Positions 1-14,017 are shown, counted from the first letter of the stretch. The stretch is 64,000 nucleotides of DNA from Sphaerolaimus hirsutus (GCA_964036195.1 OZ038457.1:5118635-5182634); one strand, 5' to 3'. Notes: a model not told the origin generated them from the sequence alone. Numbers and translations: made by a program.

Positions 1-3000
1 AGTAAGGTAATTCTAATTAACAAGGTTATTCTGTGAGTTATAATGTGAGGTTGCGGGAAATTAGTTTCAAATTGTCGTGAGTCGTGAGTGAATAACATCC
101 TTCAAGTATGTCAGTTGAAGGTGTTTTCTATCCTTCTTTCAATATTAGAGTTAAGATTTGTTTGTGGAATGTTGTGTGGGGTGAGAAAAAACCCATCCAA
201 TACCTATAGTTTTTCCCAAATGTAATTGATTGGGTATTCCACACTACCTGCTTCTACAACAGCAATTGCAATCAATAAAATGACATTTTACACCCGGAAA
301 AAAGACATGTCAAACGCAACAAAAAAGACAACTTTAAAGATCACAAAACTCAAACTTCAAACTTGAAATTTCCCAGAAAAACGCAGTAAAAACAAAAAAT
401 ATCGCCCAACCATTACTTTAACATCACAAAAACAACATCAAAATTCAAAGCATGATTAAAACAACTTCATAAACTCATCAAAATAATTATAAAAATCCCC
501 CTACAGCGGCACCTATACCCAAGCAAAGCACAATATGGTTCGGTTGCTAGGACGACAGAAAGCTGCAGGCAGCCATGCTCAAATGATCATAACACAGTAT
601 TTTAATGGCGCTTCCCAGCGGCGTTAGCTTTAGAAGCTTGGGAATAGTGTTGGAAAGTTGCCACTGTGATAGGGTAGAGAATAGGGGTTTTTTTGGGGAA
701 GAGCAGTATTTTTGATGAAGATGGAATGCAGCTTGATGTGTGGTGAAATGGCAGTCGGCCAAGAGCTAGAAATGACGCAATTTTTGCTCCATAATTGACA
801 TTTCTCACGACACATACTTCTTAACCCTGCACCTTTCAATGCCCTGTCAGGTAAAGCAGTCAATAATTTCCAATTACCAGTAAAGTTTCAAATGTCCAAT
901 CAAATTCAAACAATTTGTGGCAATTTTTCAACTGTACCCGCTATAGACAGGATACATGCAATTTTACTAAAATTTGTCCTTTGACAGAATATCGGTTTGA
1001 CACCAAATATCAGGTAAAAAAATGGCGCAAATCTAACCACTGGTCTAAAGGATTGATGAAAATGGAAGCTTGATAAAAAGCAGCTCATTATTTAGCCAAA
1101 TAAGTACCTAAGTTGAACCTTCCTGAAGATTGAAAGTGCTAGTTAAGGAGCTTCTTAACCATGTGATTATTTTCTGAAAAAAGCTGTTTCAGACCAATGG
1201 ATAGGTGCGAGTGAGAAAAAATGGTGTCAGTGATTTAATAGGTGCCGAAATATTAACAACTATACTCTGCGTACATGATACTCTGTCGTCGCACTGATTT
1301 ATGTCTCGTGTTGGAAGCGTGCCAATGATTGTTTAGTCATGCGATTTCCGTAAAAAGATGAAAATATTCATCGATGTGAATATGTTTATGAATAACATTA
1401 TAACAACAATCAATTTTGTCATCTTTTTATGAAACTCGCATGCGCTAACCATCGTTGGCACACTTCCAGCGATAACCACGCGTGCAGGGTGTAAAGTAAC
1501 CGGAGTATATCGTAGAAGAAACATTTTGTTTGCCAATAAATGTTAAACAGGTAGAGGTGTATTTGCACAGAACACGGACAAAATAAGAATGTACCAATCA
1601 TATTCACCATACGCCTGTCTAAACTGATTTCAATTCCTGCAATGATCTCAGGTTAAAAACAATAACAATTACATTAATTAAAAATAATAAAAACAGAAAG
1701 ACACCCGCAATTAACATAAATACGTTTTAATGCAAGTGTCACTTATTACAACGTCACGAAAACAGTTAAACAACCCCGCTGGCACTTTTCATTTCCAGTC
1801 ATAGAGTGAGGAGACAAAATTAATTACCCCTAAAAGTTTTTTGGGTACCTGAATTAAGATTTACAAAATCGAGCAGCATTCGTTTCCCGACAAAATCACC
1901 TTATTCATTGATATTCACTTCATAACTGCAAATCTAGTAGGATCCACATAAAATCCTATTCCGATATAATTTTATCAATCGGGTAACCCGAAAATGGGCA
2001 AATAAAACCCGACCCGACGGACTATCAATAACAACTTTTACACTTCTGCGACAAAAATTGTCAACCCACACAAATCAGAGTAAAACTACTACAATCAGAT
2101 GTAAACCGGACAGTATCATCTCGGGTACGCTATAAAATACAAAAATACATAAAAATATAAAATACTTGACGGCGGCGCGGCGGCGGCAGCTGCCGCTGCG
2201 ACGGTGACAAAAAAGTGCCTGAAACACGACTGGAAAGTAAAGGCTGACCGAACGCTAAACCAGTTGCAATATGTGCGTAGATATTATACTACACATCGCG
2301 TATAGAACACTTACAATAGCAGTTCGCTGTAACTAGGGCAGCTTTAGCTGGGCTGTTTCCCAATTTGGGAGACATAGCAGCGAGTAACAAGTTATGAATG
2401 TGGAAAATTTAGAAACATTTGGCTCCAGAGACTATGACGAAATGAGGAGTCATTCAACTACGGTTAATAGTGATCAAAATGATGCATTCAGTAAAATGAA
2501 ATCAATCAACAAAAAATTAATTACATTTAGTTCTAAACTCGTCTGTGTGGCCGCACCACAATATCTAAATACATATAAGAAAGTCTATGTATATCATTGA
2601 ATACTTCACATCCTTAAAACAAACTTTTTGCATATTGAGTATAACCCAAAATAACTCCCCAATACATTAGAAACTTTATAAAATATTTTAAAATTACCTT
2701 ATAAATATTTATGGGGATTAATGATTGCGCAGTTCAGTTCATAAATAAATTTGACGTATCGACGCAGATTCACACATTTTTAAAAATACAAAATGATAGA
2801 CAATTTTTTATGCGAAAATTGATTACTTGCTGAACTTTGGTTGAAAAATTGGTTTGAGTCGATTTACTCGCCTAAACTTGGTTTCAGGACCCGAATGCGA
2901 ATACTTGGAGAGTGACGATACCAAATGAATTTCACTTTCTATGCAATCATTTCCCCAGGACCCAGGTTGATCGACGACAAATCGATATTCCTTTTCGGCT

Positions 3001-3636
3001 AATAATATATATCAAAAATTTTCATAGCTTATATTACCGTGTGATGACGCAAATATAAAAATGTACAAAAAAAACAATTTTTTTAGAATTCCCACGTTTT
3101 TCATCAACTCAAACTTGCGCAGATTTATCAAACGGAGAAATTTACGACTGAATGGCGGGATCAGATTCCTCAAACTGTCAATTGACAAATCTAAGTGTCA
3201 TGACTGCGACTAAATAAAATTTAGGTTGTGCACTTATTTAACAAATTACCTCACTAAATCAGTCACAATCAAAAGTTGATCTCTGTCAGCTTCATTGGGT
3301 TGACATTTTGATTGGCATGCAATTTGCAACTTGTCTACATTTTTGACACAACTTGACAAAAAGCGGAATTGGCCCCTAGTGTAAACTTCATTCGATTCTA
3401 ATCAGCGTAAAGTTAAGTAAAAAAGTTCATACCGTGCGGTGGATGCATTAAAATAGATTTTTGCACAAATACAGCCTGAACTCAATTCAAGGGGTGATCG
3501 AACTTTTTATCAGGCCAGGGGCGAAATATAATTAGTCCGACTGCTTGTTTTTGGAGCCCAATTTTGTCACGATCCGATGTTGAAATGAAATATGTACCGC
3601 GGGTTACAAGCTTCTGATTACTGGACTCAATTCCGA
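1..3636. other. AT-rich DNA, no supported gene
   Basis: No conserved protein on either strand. A short GC-rich (CGG)-type patch lies near 2,167-2,200, followed by a 68-codon plus-strand ORF at 2,394-2,600 without recognisable similarity. I see no clear transposon ends here. Confidence 0.5.
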
Positions 3637-4091
3637 TACCGTATTTCCTCGAAATACCCCCCGGGGGGTGATTGTTTCATAGTGGTCCCGAGAGGGGGGG
3701 GGTCAAACGAGGGGGGGGGTATTTCGAGGGGGGGGGGTTATTATTTCACAAGAAAATTTTTGAAAACCAAGTACGAAATTGTCGTCTGAAACGTACGCAG
3801 ACGTCGAAAAATGCAACAAAAACTGCCATTTATAAGGTTCTGTAGACTAATATTAGTACGTAGATGGTATAAACACTGTTCTAACGTGATTCCGACATTG
3901 TTTTAACGTGTGTTCTGCACTACGCAGAACATAAACTGCCGTATTTGTCATGTACGTTCTCTTTACACTCAATTTGGGGGGGGGTATTTCGAGGGGGGGG
4001 TGATTGTTTCATAGTGGTCTCGAGAGGGGGGGGGTCAAACGAGGGGGGGGGGGTATTTCAAGGGGGGGGGGTATTTCGAGGAAATACGGTA
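3637..4091. mobile_element. Fold-back MITE, CCGTATTTCCTCG family, copy 1
   Basis: Ends are TA-CCGTATTTCCTCGAAATA and its reverse complement, flanked by TA. Subterminal G- and C-runs of 7-9. Serves as the intact empty-site reference for the nested insertion at 29,027-29,247. Confidence 0.85.
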
Positions 4092-5065
4092 TATCAAAGG
4101 ACCATAAAAATGGCAAGTGATAATTTAAAGTGCCAAGTGAGCTATGACTTTGCGTTGGACTTACCACCACTACGTGAATATAATATTTCTTAATTTTTTT
4201 TAAATATAATACCATTTTTTCTTGCCACTTGTTCATTTGCGGAATTGGAAGCAGATGTCAATTTGTCTAAACTTCCGTACGACGGTGTAAATATAACATC
4301 CGACAACGTGCATATAACTTCCGATACAGAGAATAGGGCTGCCAGAAAAATTGTCGGGTTGATCTGATTCCAAAACAAAAATGTCATTCGGAAACGGAAC
4401 ATCCATTGCAAAGATTTACTGCTACTCATAAATGATGGATGACATTACTGCGCAGAAAGTGGCAGATCTCGTGTCGGGATTGAAAAAATAAGGTGGGATA
4501 AGTGAGGGGTTACCCTAGAAATTGGCTGCATGCCAAATATTCACAAATTATACTGCAATCTAAATGGCAGATACAAATATTTCCAAACAAGGGAACAAAA
4601 ATACCTTAAAAATGCTATCCATGTAAATATTGAACACAGTTCAAACAAATTTCGCCTTGCCCCGAGAAAAAACCTCATTTTACGCAAGGCAGCGGAAATC
4701 CATTGCGTTCAGAAATCAAGACACAATATAATGTTTCGGTGAATTTCTGGACAACATCCGGCCACAGGTGGAAAATGTTTACCAAATCAATAGAATCACA
4801 CTAATCGCGCACCTATACAAGAATGATATTAAAGTGCCCTGTAAATTTTCGACTTGAAAATTTGGCTGAACCTTTTCACATGACAGAGGGAACCTGACTA
4901 GTTGACTGTCGACCAACGATCGAGTGTAAAATTCGTCTGAGTTGACTGCGATTCAGATTTTTCCAGTTTTCAGTTTATGAATGTCAAAACAAAATTAAAT
5001 TTCTGTTGACCGCTGGCTGGGGCTTTTTCCGCTAGTATTAGACACATGGCTTGCAAACGGACGAG

Positions 5066-5205
5066 TAAAGTTATAATTTATAAGTCAAGTGACAAGTGAA
5101 CTTAAAGGTGACAAGCATTTCTTTGCAACTTTAGTTCACTTGTCACTTAACCATTTCCAACTTAACTTATAACTTTTCACTTGTCACTTTACCATAGAAT
5201 TACAG
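5066..5205. repeat. Fold-back MITE with AAGTGACAAGTG arms
   Basis: Inverted arms containing CAAGTGACAAGTGAA and TTCACTTGTCACTT. Relatives with CACTTGCGGAACTGG ends occur at about 33,910-34,000, 34,185-34,293, 27,017-27,590 (interrupted) and 54,137-54,318. Confidence 0.6.
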
Positions 5206-5429
5206 AGTGAGCACCTGGCCGCCAGTCAACCATCATTCCTACCCGCAGTCACACAATCCAGTAATTTCCCACCAATGCATCTATTTATCGAGATGTCATT
5301 TTGCCGCCCCATGTCTCGCTGAGGTGGGGGCCAAATGGCACAGGTGCAACCACAATTAGAACGTAAGGCGCAGGTAGGGCGCCCACATGCAGGTGAACTA
5401 TGGAAGTGTGCCCCCAATTCCTTGCGCTA

Positions 5430-5656
5430 AGGGCCCATACACCCTAGTTGACATCGCGAATTCGTGTCAACTGAATGTCAACTAAATAACACAATTTTAA
5501 AGCATAACACTTAACATAAACAGTGAAAATTAAGCATCACATTTATAAAATTAACTATGCTCTACCACAAAGGAAAGTTGAAACCACACAATTAACCAAA
5601 ATTTGGTTGAATTTAGTTGACAAGAATTTTGACGTCAACTAAAGTGTGTGGGCCCT
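5430..5656. repeat. Fold-back MITE, GGGCCC...GTTGACAT family
   Basis: Ends AGGGCCCATACAC and GTGTGTGGGCCCT with internal GTTGACAT/ATGTCAAC motifs. Other copies lie at about 16,755-17,166, 29,798-29,957 and 30,769-31,000. Confidence 0.65.
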
Positions 5657-7319
5657 AACTCGCATATAATTAGGGCGCCTTACGATCTATTTGAATTTGG
5701 CCCCCGGTGCAACAGCAATAACACACTCTTACAAGGCAAAAGGTGATTTCGCATGGGATCAAATTTTTGGGCAATGACAAGAAATTGAAATCGCATGACC
5801 CCATTTGGGTGGGTTGTAAAAAAGAGATAAACGACTACAAATAAATACTATACAATACAACGTGAAGGTCAACTTTTGAAGGGGGTTGACATTAATTGAC
5901 TATGGAGTTCACCGGATTTTCGGAACAATATTTTCTGAAGATTGCCAGTGTGCGGTGCTGTTGAAACTTTAATTAACTATGTAGGTAAATATTTTTATTA
6001 CCTAAAAGCAAAACATTCAAATGTAAAAAAAGCTTTTTTACATATCGCATAATCGGAAATCTTAGAGCTGTGAATGTTCTTTTGAGCGACATTCACATCC
6101 TGTTTAAGGCCACTCTTTAAAGTTTATCAATTTTTGCCGAAGTATCATTCAAAACTGTTGTTGCTCTTGTAGGTGTTCAATCAAATTCGCTTTTAAAGGT
6201 TGCTGTTGTACAAAATCTGATGCAACATTATTGGACATTTGCCAATATTTCTTGTAGGAAAGTTTATTTTTTTCCGCAAATACTGCTCGGTTCCTTTAAT
6301 CAGTTTCTTACTGTAACATTAAAATAAAGCAACTTGAAAAACTATATTTTATGTATAGAAAGACAGCTAATTACCACTGCAAGATTCATATATTACATGT
6401 AAAATCAGATGGGTAATATTCCGAACCACACAAAAACCTGCAAATCAGTAAATAAATTCCCTTTTTCCATGATAAATAACACGTGTGACGAATGCGTCAT
6501 AAAAACGCGTCTTATCACCAAAGATTTATCTCGCCGCCCCAAGGTTAAATCTGCTCGGAAATCTTACGACTTCTGTTTTGACTTTATGAAAAGAAAGGGC
6601 ATTTTCACGCACAAACAAAATTTCTACCGCATGGAATTTCTCTAGCATTTTACATAGAAAAGTAAAACTCAAATTTCAAGGTTGTGTCAAAACAATGGGC
6701 GTATTGAAAACGTAAAATGGGCAAGAAATCATTCCAGGGTCCAAATCTTCAATCTTGAAAGGAGCTTCATATCCAACAGCGCGTGAATATTTTTATTGAT
6801 AAGAGCTTAATAATAAACAGATGGAGCTAAAAAATTCCTTAATGCAGTCAGAAAAATGACTAGTTATACAATTACAGTTTAGTGGCTGCACAATTGCACA
6901 CAAATTCACCATATACCATCTGAATAAAGAACGAAAAATCAAAATGATTTTTCACCAATATGCATTGAGAAATTACCTTTGAAAAATCTAGGCACGTAAT
7001 TTACCACACCACTTTATTCACCGAATTACGGTAAATTTCCTCGCAAAGCTCAGTTCGACAAAAATACGCCCATCATTCGAACGGCTGCAAGTGGCAGCGC
7101 AGCACTTATCAAAGCGGCAGTCGCAAAATGGGGGTACAAAATCACGGTCTATTTGATCAGGTGGCCGCTAATAAATTACAGCGGCGGGCATTTTTAAGTG
7201 GGGCGACACAAAAACGCGGGGGTATTTTGGAATGGAACAAAAACAAACAGTGACCTATCAGAATCGAAATCAGAGACACGCCTTATGTCAATTAAATGAA
7301 GCGCGCATGCATATAAATA
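5657..7319. other. AT-rich DNA, no supported gene
   Basis: Contains only short unsupported ORFs (for example 78 codons at 6,409-6,645). No recognised repeat ends. Confidence 0.4.
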
Positions 7320-7554
7320 TGGGGGCAGGCCTGATACGCACATCTGCCCGTTACGCACATTTGCTCGTTTTTTTCACTTGACACTTTTTCAAGTGATTTT
7401 CAGATATAAGTGAAGTGAAAAAAAGTTGCGCAATGACATTAGTGAACTTTTTTCACTTCACTTACCTATATCTGAAAATCACTTGAAAAAGTGTCAAGTG
7501 AAAAAAACGGGCAAATGTGCGTAACGGGCAGATGTGCGTATCAGTGCACGCCCA
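7320..7554. mobile_element. Palindromic MITE, CTGATACGCACATCTGCCCG family, copy 1
   Basis: 235 bp, nearly perfect hairpin, flanked by the direct repeat TAAATA (7,314-7,319 and 7,555-7,560). The arms contain two directly repeated GTTACGCACAT / ATACGCACAT units. Confidence 0.8.
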
Positions 7555-8430
7555 TAAATATGTATGTAATATGCATGACTCCGGTCGACATTGTAAAAGC
7601 AGTGTTTCATAGGTTGACCTTCTGGCAAAGGTGTGTTTTTCGCATGGCTGCACTTCCCATTGCAACACATCATATTTGCACGTGAGGTAGGGTTTGACAT
7701 TGGCACATCACTAGTGATGTAAAACCGCAATGGCGCTAGCGCCAGAGTGGAAGCACAATAGCGCTTTTGGTGCTAGGCGCCATGCTGGCGTGGTGCTGGG
7801 TTGAGGCGTCCGAAAAGCATCATGATGCCTTCGGCGTTTGGCGCCAAGGCTTTGGAAGAGCCTGCACTATGTCGTCATAAACGGCTATGTCAAATTACTG
7901 TCAAGTCAAGTGTCAAAATTTTGAGATCAACTTTGCATTGCAAGTCTCAAGTCAAGTAACAAATTTTGGACAAAGTTCGAAATCCACGATATTGAACACT
8001 TTGAAATCGTACTTGTCACTTGGCAGACTTGGTGCCCCGCAATATCCGAATGCCCTACTTGCCAGATTATCTAAGATTGCCGAAGTCCAGATTCTAATAC
8101 AGAACTGTATCACAAAAAAACAAAAGGAAGAAGAAAATGTACCCCACTCCTAAAATTCAAAATATACATAAAAAGGCATTTTCTGGCTCTGTGCCAAATT
8201 TGACAGTACAAAAATGGTATTGCACGGGAGCACCAAGTGAAAATGTCGCATTCAATTTTACGTATCAACGAACAAAAAAGCGAATTCATTACGAAGATGG
8301 ATCGTTGAGCACTTAACTCGGGTGCAAATTTCAATCGCTGCAGAAAAAACGTGACCGCTGTAATTCGAGATGCCGTGAAATTTTGTTTGGACAAAGCCAA
8401 ATATAAAATTGCCCGATATATTCACCTACC

Positions 8431-8752
8431 TACCGCATTTGCTTGAATAATTCCCGTGGGGAACTATTTTTTCGTCAGACATCTTGAGGGGGGAATTATT
8501 CGAGAGGGGGATTTATTCAAGGGGAGGAGTTATTACTTCGTCAAAACATATTTCTAACAACTCATTTCACGAAATATGCTTTATCAACACAATAACATGC
8601 CATATTCTTGTTAAAATTGGGTACAACAAATTGAACAAATCTCTTAAGGAGGAGTTATCCAAGGGGGATCATTTTTTCCCCACTCGTCTTAAGGGGGACC
8701 TATTCGAGAGGGGGGAATTATTCAAGGGGGACTATTCAAGCCAAATACGGTA
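8431..8752. mobile_element. Fold-back MITE, CCGTATTTCCTCG family, divergent copy
   Basis: Starts TACCGCATTTGCTTGAATAA, ends CCAAATACGGTA, with internal G-runs and TTCAAGGGGG motifs. Confidence 0.7.
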
Positions 8753-10633
8753 TGTATAAAAAAGTGTGACCAATGGGAATCCGATGACGACAATTTTGTT
8801 CGAAAAACACAAAGTCAGTCGACACCTGAAACTGTTTGCATAGCAAACAAATACAGTAGCCCTCTTCCTATTCACAAAAAAGTCAAAAACAATATCGACC
8901 TAGTTCAAACAAACATAACACGACAATAAAAAAAAGTAAACGTCACAAAAAGCTACCAAAATCTGAGTGTGAGCAGCTTCTCTACACGAATACCGTGAAA
9001 TTTTCACTCTCGTTTTCACTGGTTTTCACGGTGTAAACTTCAACTTGAGGCAGAGTGGAAGTCTCAATTGTAGAGTTGTTAAAATATTTGTAGTTTTGGT
9101 GGGTGTAAATTTTAATAAGTTGCTAAACGTTAATTTTAAGTTACAGATTGATATGCCGGAAAAGGAGAATAAAAACGAAAAATAAACATAATAAATTATT
9201 TGACATTATAAGATAATTGAAATAAAATATTTGGCATTTTTATCACGAATAAACAATCACCAACATTTATAGAATACACATCAAAAATCAAATCACCCCA
9301 AAACAGAATTTCAAATACAGTGACACCCAGCTTTTCAAAATGGGGGGTATTTCAAGGGAAAAAAACAAGAGTAAAGATACCCAAATCACTCAAGTATTTC
9401 GCGTAAACGTAAAAACGTTTTGTCAACTGTGTCAAAAAGAAACCGGTTTGCGCAATTATTTCAGGAATCACATAAAGAACAGGAATGATTTGAAAGTGCC
9501 CCTATGTGTGTGGGTGATGCTTTTATGCATTAAAAGTAACGTTGAATAGAACAAAATGAAAACGTTGTTCTGATGTGAAACTTTGTGGAGCAGAACAAAA
9601 AAATAATCGTTATGAGAATGAATTTTATTGGAATGATACTGGAGAAACTCGGCGGGAATTGGATCAAATGTATTATATGTTAGAGAAGTTTTGAAAATGG
9701 TTTGAAATGTTTTGAAATTTTGTTTGAAAAATGTTTTGAATTTTCGTTTACGTTTTATTCGCGGGATATTTTGTGGTTCAGAATATTTTGATTTTTTATC
9801 AGAAAATTATAACCATCACTGGTTAAATGTGGTTCTAATGGGAAACCATGGTTACCAATCAAAAGCTGATTGAAAAACTTTTATCGGGCAGAATATAATT
9901 TCCGGGAAATTTTGGAATGAAAAACTGGTTGCCTGAAAGAAAGTTGTTGTGAAGCTATAACACCTGATTTAATTTCCTATTTTTGAACATGTGTTAATAG
10001 ATAAATATTTATATCACAGCTACCTGTCATATGTACCTGAGCGTCACAGAAAAAGGTCATTAGCACCCTAAAACTGCCACACTGAAAAACAAAAAAAAAA
10101 CAAAAAAAATTACCAGGCACCTACACAACACCAAAATTGATCCACACCCAGAACAAAAGAAGCGCATTCTATTTAGCTACAGCCAAACACAAAACGCAGA
10201 TAACCGATAAATATTCGATGCTCACAGACAATGTTTGCCATTCTAGAGCTAAACCGAAAGCCACACACTATGCACAATGGATGTGCACAAAATGCTTAAA
10301 ATGCGTAGAAACGTGTGCAGGTGGGGGGGGGGGGGGGCAGAAATCCGTGCTACACGAGCGACACCTTGTGCAAATAAAATAAATAGCAGAGCTGTCGGCG
10401 GACAGAAAGACAGAGTTGTAGGAATGGATGAATGGATGGATTGGTGTGACACGCGAAATTGTACACAGCTAGGCTGTCGGGTGAGAATGTTGGGCATCGG
10501 GTTCCGACATCGGGTCTTTCCGGGTCGGAATCGACTGGAATCGGGATTGATAGGATTTGGACTGGCATTTGGATCATTCGGGTAACGCTGTCGGGTATCG
10601 GGATCAGATTTAGTGTTTAATAAAATTAGGAAT
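8753..10633. other. AT-rich DNA, no supported gene
   Basis: No conserved coding signal; a G-run of about 16 lies at 10,322-10,337 and scattered ATCGGG-type motifs at 10,480-10,600. Confidence 0.4.
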
Positions 10634-11037
10634 TACCGTATTACCTCGAATTATCCCCCCCCCCTTGAATTAACCCCCCCCCCCCCTCGAAATACCCCCC
10701 CCCCTTCGGAATGATGTACGTCATGTACATAATAAACACATCATGTACGCAATGTACATGATGTATATTACTGTTAATTTGCATTGCATCTACACATAGA
10801 CTAGTTTGTGTAGCTATCTACGTTTTTATGTCCAAATATATCCTGTTTGGACACATTGATTATTTTACCTATTTTGGGTACGCAAATGCCTACTATTTAC
10901 TACGATCCTTACGAAAATTTCTGACGAAATAATAAACCCCCCCCCTCGAATACCCCCCCCCCCTCGAATTAACCCCCCCTCAAATTTTGCTGGCGAAATA
11001 ATAAACCCCCATGGGGGTATTTCGAGGTAATACGGTA
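10634..11037. mobile_element. Fold-back MITE, CCGTATTTCCTCG family
   Basis: TA-CCGTATTACCTCGAATTA start and mirror end at TAATACGG-TA; long C-runs in both arms. Confidence 0.8.
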
Positions 11038-11387
11038 ATTGTGATTGGTATATTTATTTAGCGATTGGAATTTTGATGATTTGGGATGTGCATTGAGAAA
11101 ATATTTGGGTGATTTATATTTGAGAAATATTGGAAAATATAAAAAATATAAAGTATATTTGTGTTTACCATGATTTCCCAAAGAGATTTAAACATAGTCT
11201 TATATTTTTGCAAAGATGTTAAAAAAAATCATAAAGTATTCAAAAATAAGATTCATAATTTTTATATATTTCCTGGCTTTTCTCATGAAGATTAATTTTT
11301 TTGAGACTTTTTTAGACATTTTAGAAACTATAACAAAATAAAATAGAAGGAAAACATAATTAAATAATAAAAACATAGGTAATATAA

Positions 11388-12032
11388 TTGAGGCGTCTAA
11401 TTCTAAAAGTCGACAAGTCCACAAAATGTGATTTTGAGTAAATCGCATTCTAAGTTTCCGATCCAATTCCAGGCCCGTGGTGCATGTCCAATTTGGCTCT
11501 CTCATGGTTTTCATAAAGTTCCATATGTTGACAATAAAGTGTCAAATTTTCAGCCCCTAATCTCAACGTATATGTGAAAAATGGGGTGTCCAAAAAATTC
11601 CATTCGGTCAGAGCAAAACTGTTTCGGGGAGGGAAATGGACTTGTCGCCTTCTTGCGCGCAAGAACATTTTTGTTCCCGGGGAAGCCGAGGCTGCCTTAT
11701 TGGAAAATTATGGACTTGTCGCCCTTTAGAAATTGGTTTCCATAGTGGACTTATCACATTTCTTGCGTTTTTTTCCCATAAAAAAGGAAGCGGAGGATGG
11801 ACTTGTCGCCTTTTAGCCCAAAACTAAGTGAACTTGTCGACTTCTTGCCCAAACTTTTTGCATTTTTCCCCCAAAATCTCAAATTTGGCACTTTGCCATA
11901 TGGGCATGTGAGGTCAAAAAAATTATGGAAAATGATGAAAAATGTGCAGAAGTAGCCCCAGATGACGTTTCTGGGCCTAACTCGAAATTTTCATATTTTG
12001 GACTTGTCGACTTTTAGAATTGGACGCCTCAA
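11388..12032. mobile_element. Fold-back element with repeated GGACTTGTCG motif
   Basis: Inverted ends TTGAGGCGTCTAATTCTAAA and mirror. The motif GGACTTGTCG(C/A)C recurs about six times inside, on both strands near the ends and as spaced direct copies near 11,638, 11,711, 11,745 (degenerate), 11,799, 11,830 and 11,999. No coding capacity. Confidence 0.75.
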
Positions 12033-12403
12033 TAAAATATGTTTGAAAAAACGCACAGATGTATACATAAATATAAATAAAAGATTTTTATATTTTCGTT
12101 TTATAAAATAAATATAATTTAATCTCTCTGGAAAAAACCTGGAGAAAATATAAATAAGTACATAAAAGATTTATTATTTTTGTTATATTTTAAAAATATA
12201 AATCTTGAGAGATTTTTGGAACGCTATTCGGGATAACGATAAACCAGTCGGTATCAGTAACCGTACATAAATAAGTATACATAACTCTCCATACAAGGTT
12301 AATATCACCCATGATATATCAACCAGTGCATTGAAGCTGTGAAAATTTTCCAGCATTTTTTTGAGTCACACACATAGGAAATACCACAAGTTACGCTACA
12401 CAC

Positions 12404-14017
12404 CAGAGTTGCGAAAGTGTATTTACACTTACCCGAAATACCCGGGTAAATGGGTATTTATATTTACACTTACACTTACACTTTCATAAAATACCCATAC
12501 ACTTTTTTACACTTTCCTGGGCAAAATACCTGGGTACAGAAAGTGTATTTTTTTCTTTCAGATGGCCCTGTTTTATGCTTTCGAGAAAGCATAAAATAGG
12601 GTCATGTACAAAAAATGCATTGAATGTAGAAAATATGGCAAATGTACAAACTAGCATTTGATCTAAATACAACCTTTGATCAGTACTCATGGTCAGGGTT
12701 GGCAAAATCTCAGAAAAAAATAAAATTAAAATAAAATGGAAAATTAGAGAATAAAATAAAATAAAATAAAATGGAAAATTAATAAAATAAAAATACAATT
12801 TTACTAAAATTCGAATTTTTGTAAAATTTTAGTAAAATTGTACAATAATTCGAATTTTTGTATAATTTTAGTAAAATTTTACAAAAACTCAAGTGTCTGT
12901 TTAATTCTATTGAAAGTTTTCTATCATGTTGCTTAAGTTCCTAGCTGCCAATTTGTATAACTAGTGCCTTGTTGTATCTTTCATTGTTGTGATTGAAACA
13001 TATGTTGCACAAAATTGAAAATTTTCACATTTTTAAAAATATTTTCACCTTAAAGATCACTAATTTATGTGATTTGTTTCCCATTTTCTTCGTTCCATAC
13101 CTTGAAAAAGCCTATATATTGAACCCCGCAAGCCCTCCCCCCACCCAAAAAAACAACAACCAAATTTTAGGTATCTTCCCTTGGGAGGAGCAATTAGATG
13201 CATATATCCAGGACCTCCTGAGGGTCAAAATGCCTACCTCATAACTCGTGTCAAAAGTTTACATAAATTTTTTTTGTATTCATTTGCATGCTTCTAGCAT
13301 GCACATTGTTTTATGTCCTTGCATCCAAGATTTCCGATTTTTTGTAAAATTTTTGTAAAATTTTTGTAAAATATTTGTAAAATTTTTGTAAAATGGTTTC
13401 ATTTTATTTTATTAATGACATTTCAGAATAAAATAAAATAAAATAAACTGAAACATGAATAAAATAAAAATAAAATACAATTTTAATAAAAATAAAATAC
13501 AATTTTAGTAAAAAGAATTTTACTAAAACCAACCATGCTCATGGTATTCTACAGTTTCATCATACTTTTGTAAAAAGGACAAGATCAATGGAAATTCACC
13601 AGCTGGACACAAAGTCAACTTTTGCATAGACATTTGCTGCATGTCCATTCTTGCATTTAAACAGTGTGTATCGCATTGCTTAATCAGTAAAATATCAACA
13701 CCGAAAAAGTGCCATTATTAGGGAACTTCATACCACTACAGTATTTGTTACAGTCTGAAATGTTTCATAAAAGGCTGTAAAATGTGAAAAAGTGCATGAA
13801 AATGATAAATAAATTGATCTAAAGGTGAGAACAGCGGTGTTTTCTAATGCTCAACAGTGAGAGCTTTCTAAAAAATTTTTTTACACTTACACTTTTTTAC
13901 ACTTTCCTATGTATTTTTAAAATACCTTACACTTTTGGTATCCATACTCAAAATTTGGAAAGTGTATTTACACTTACACTTACACTTTCCAAAAATACCG
14001 GTATTTTAACAACTCTG
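12404..14017. mobile_element. hAT-type non-autonomous element (outer)
   Basis: Ends CAGAGTTG...CAACTCTG and perfect 8-bp direct repeat CTACACAC (12,396-12,403; 14,018-14,025). Arms are rich in TTACACTTACACTT. It is interrupted by another hAT-type element at 12,694-13,537. Confidence 0.88.
12694..13537. mobile_element. hAT-type non-autonomous element (nested)
   Basis: Starts CAGGGTTGG, ends CCAACCATG, flanked by 8-bp CTCATGGT (12,686-12,693; 13,538-13,545). Contains (AAAAT)n tracts and TTTTGTAAAATT repeats. Confidence 0.88.

Noticed and set aside
2394-2600. 68-codon ORF after a GC-rich patch
   Set aside because: No recognisable similarity and no linked exons; length is within chance expectation.
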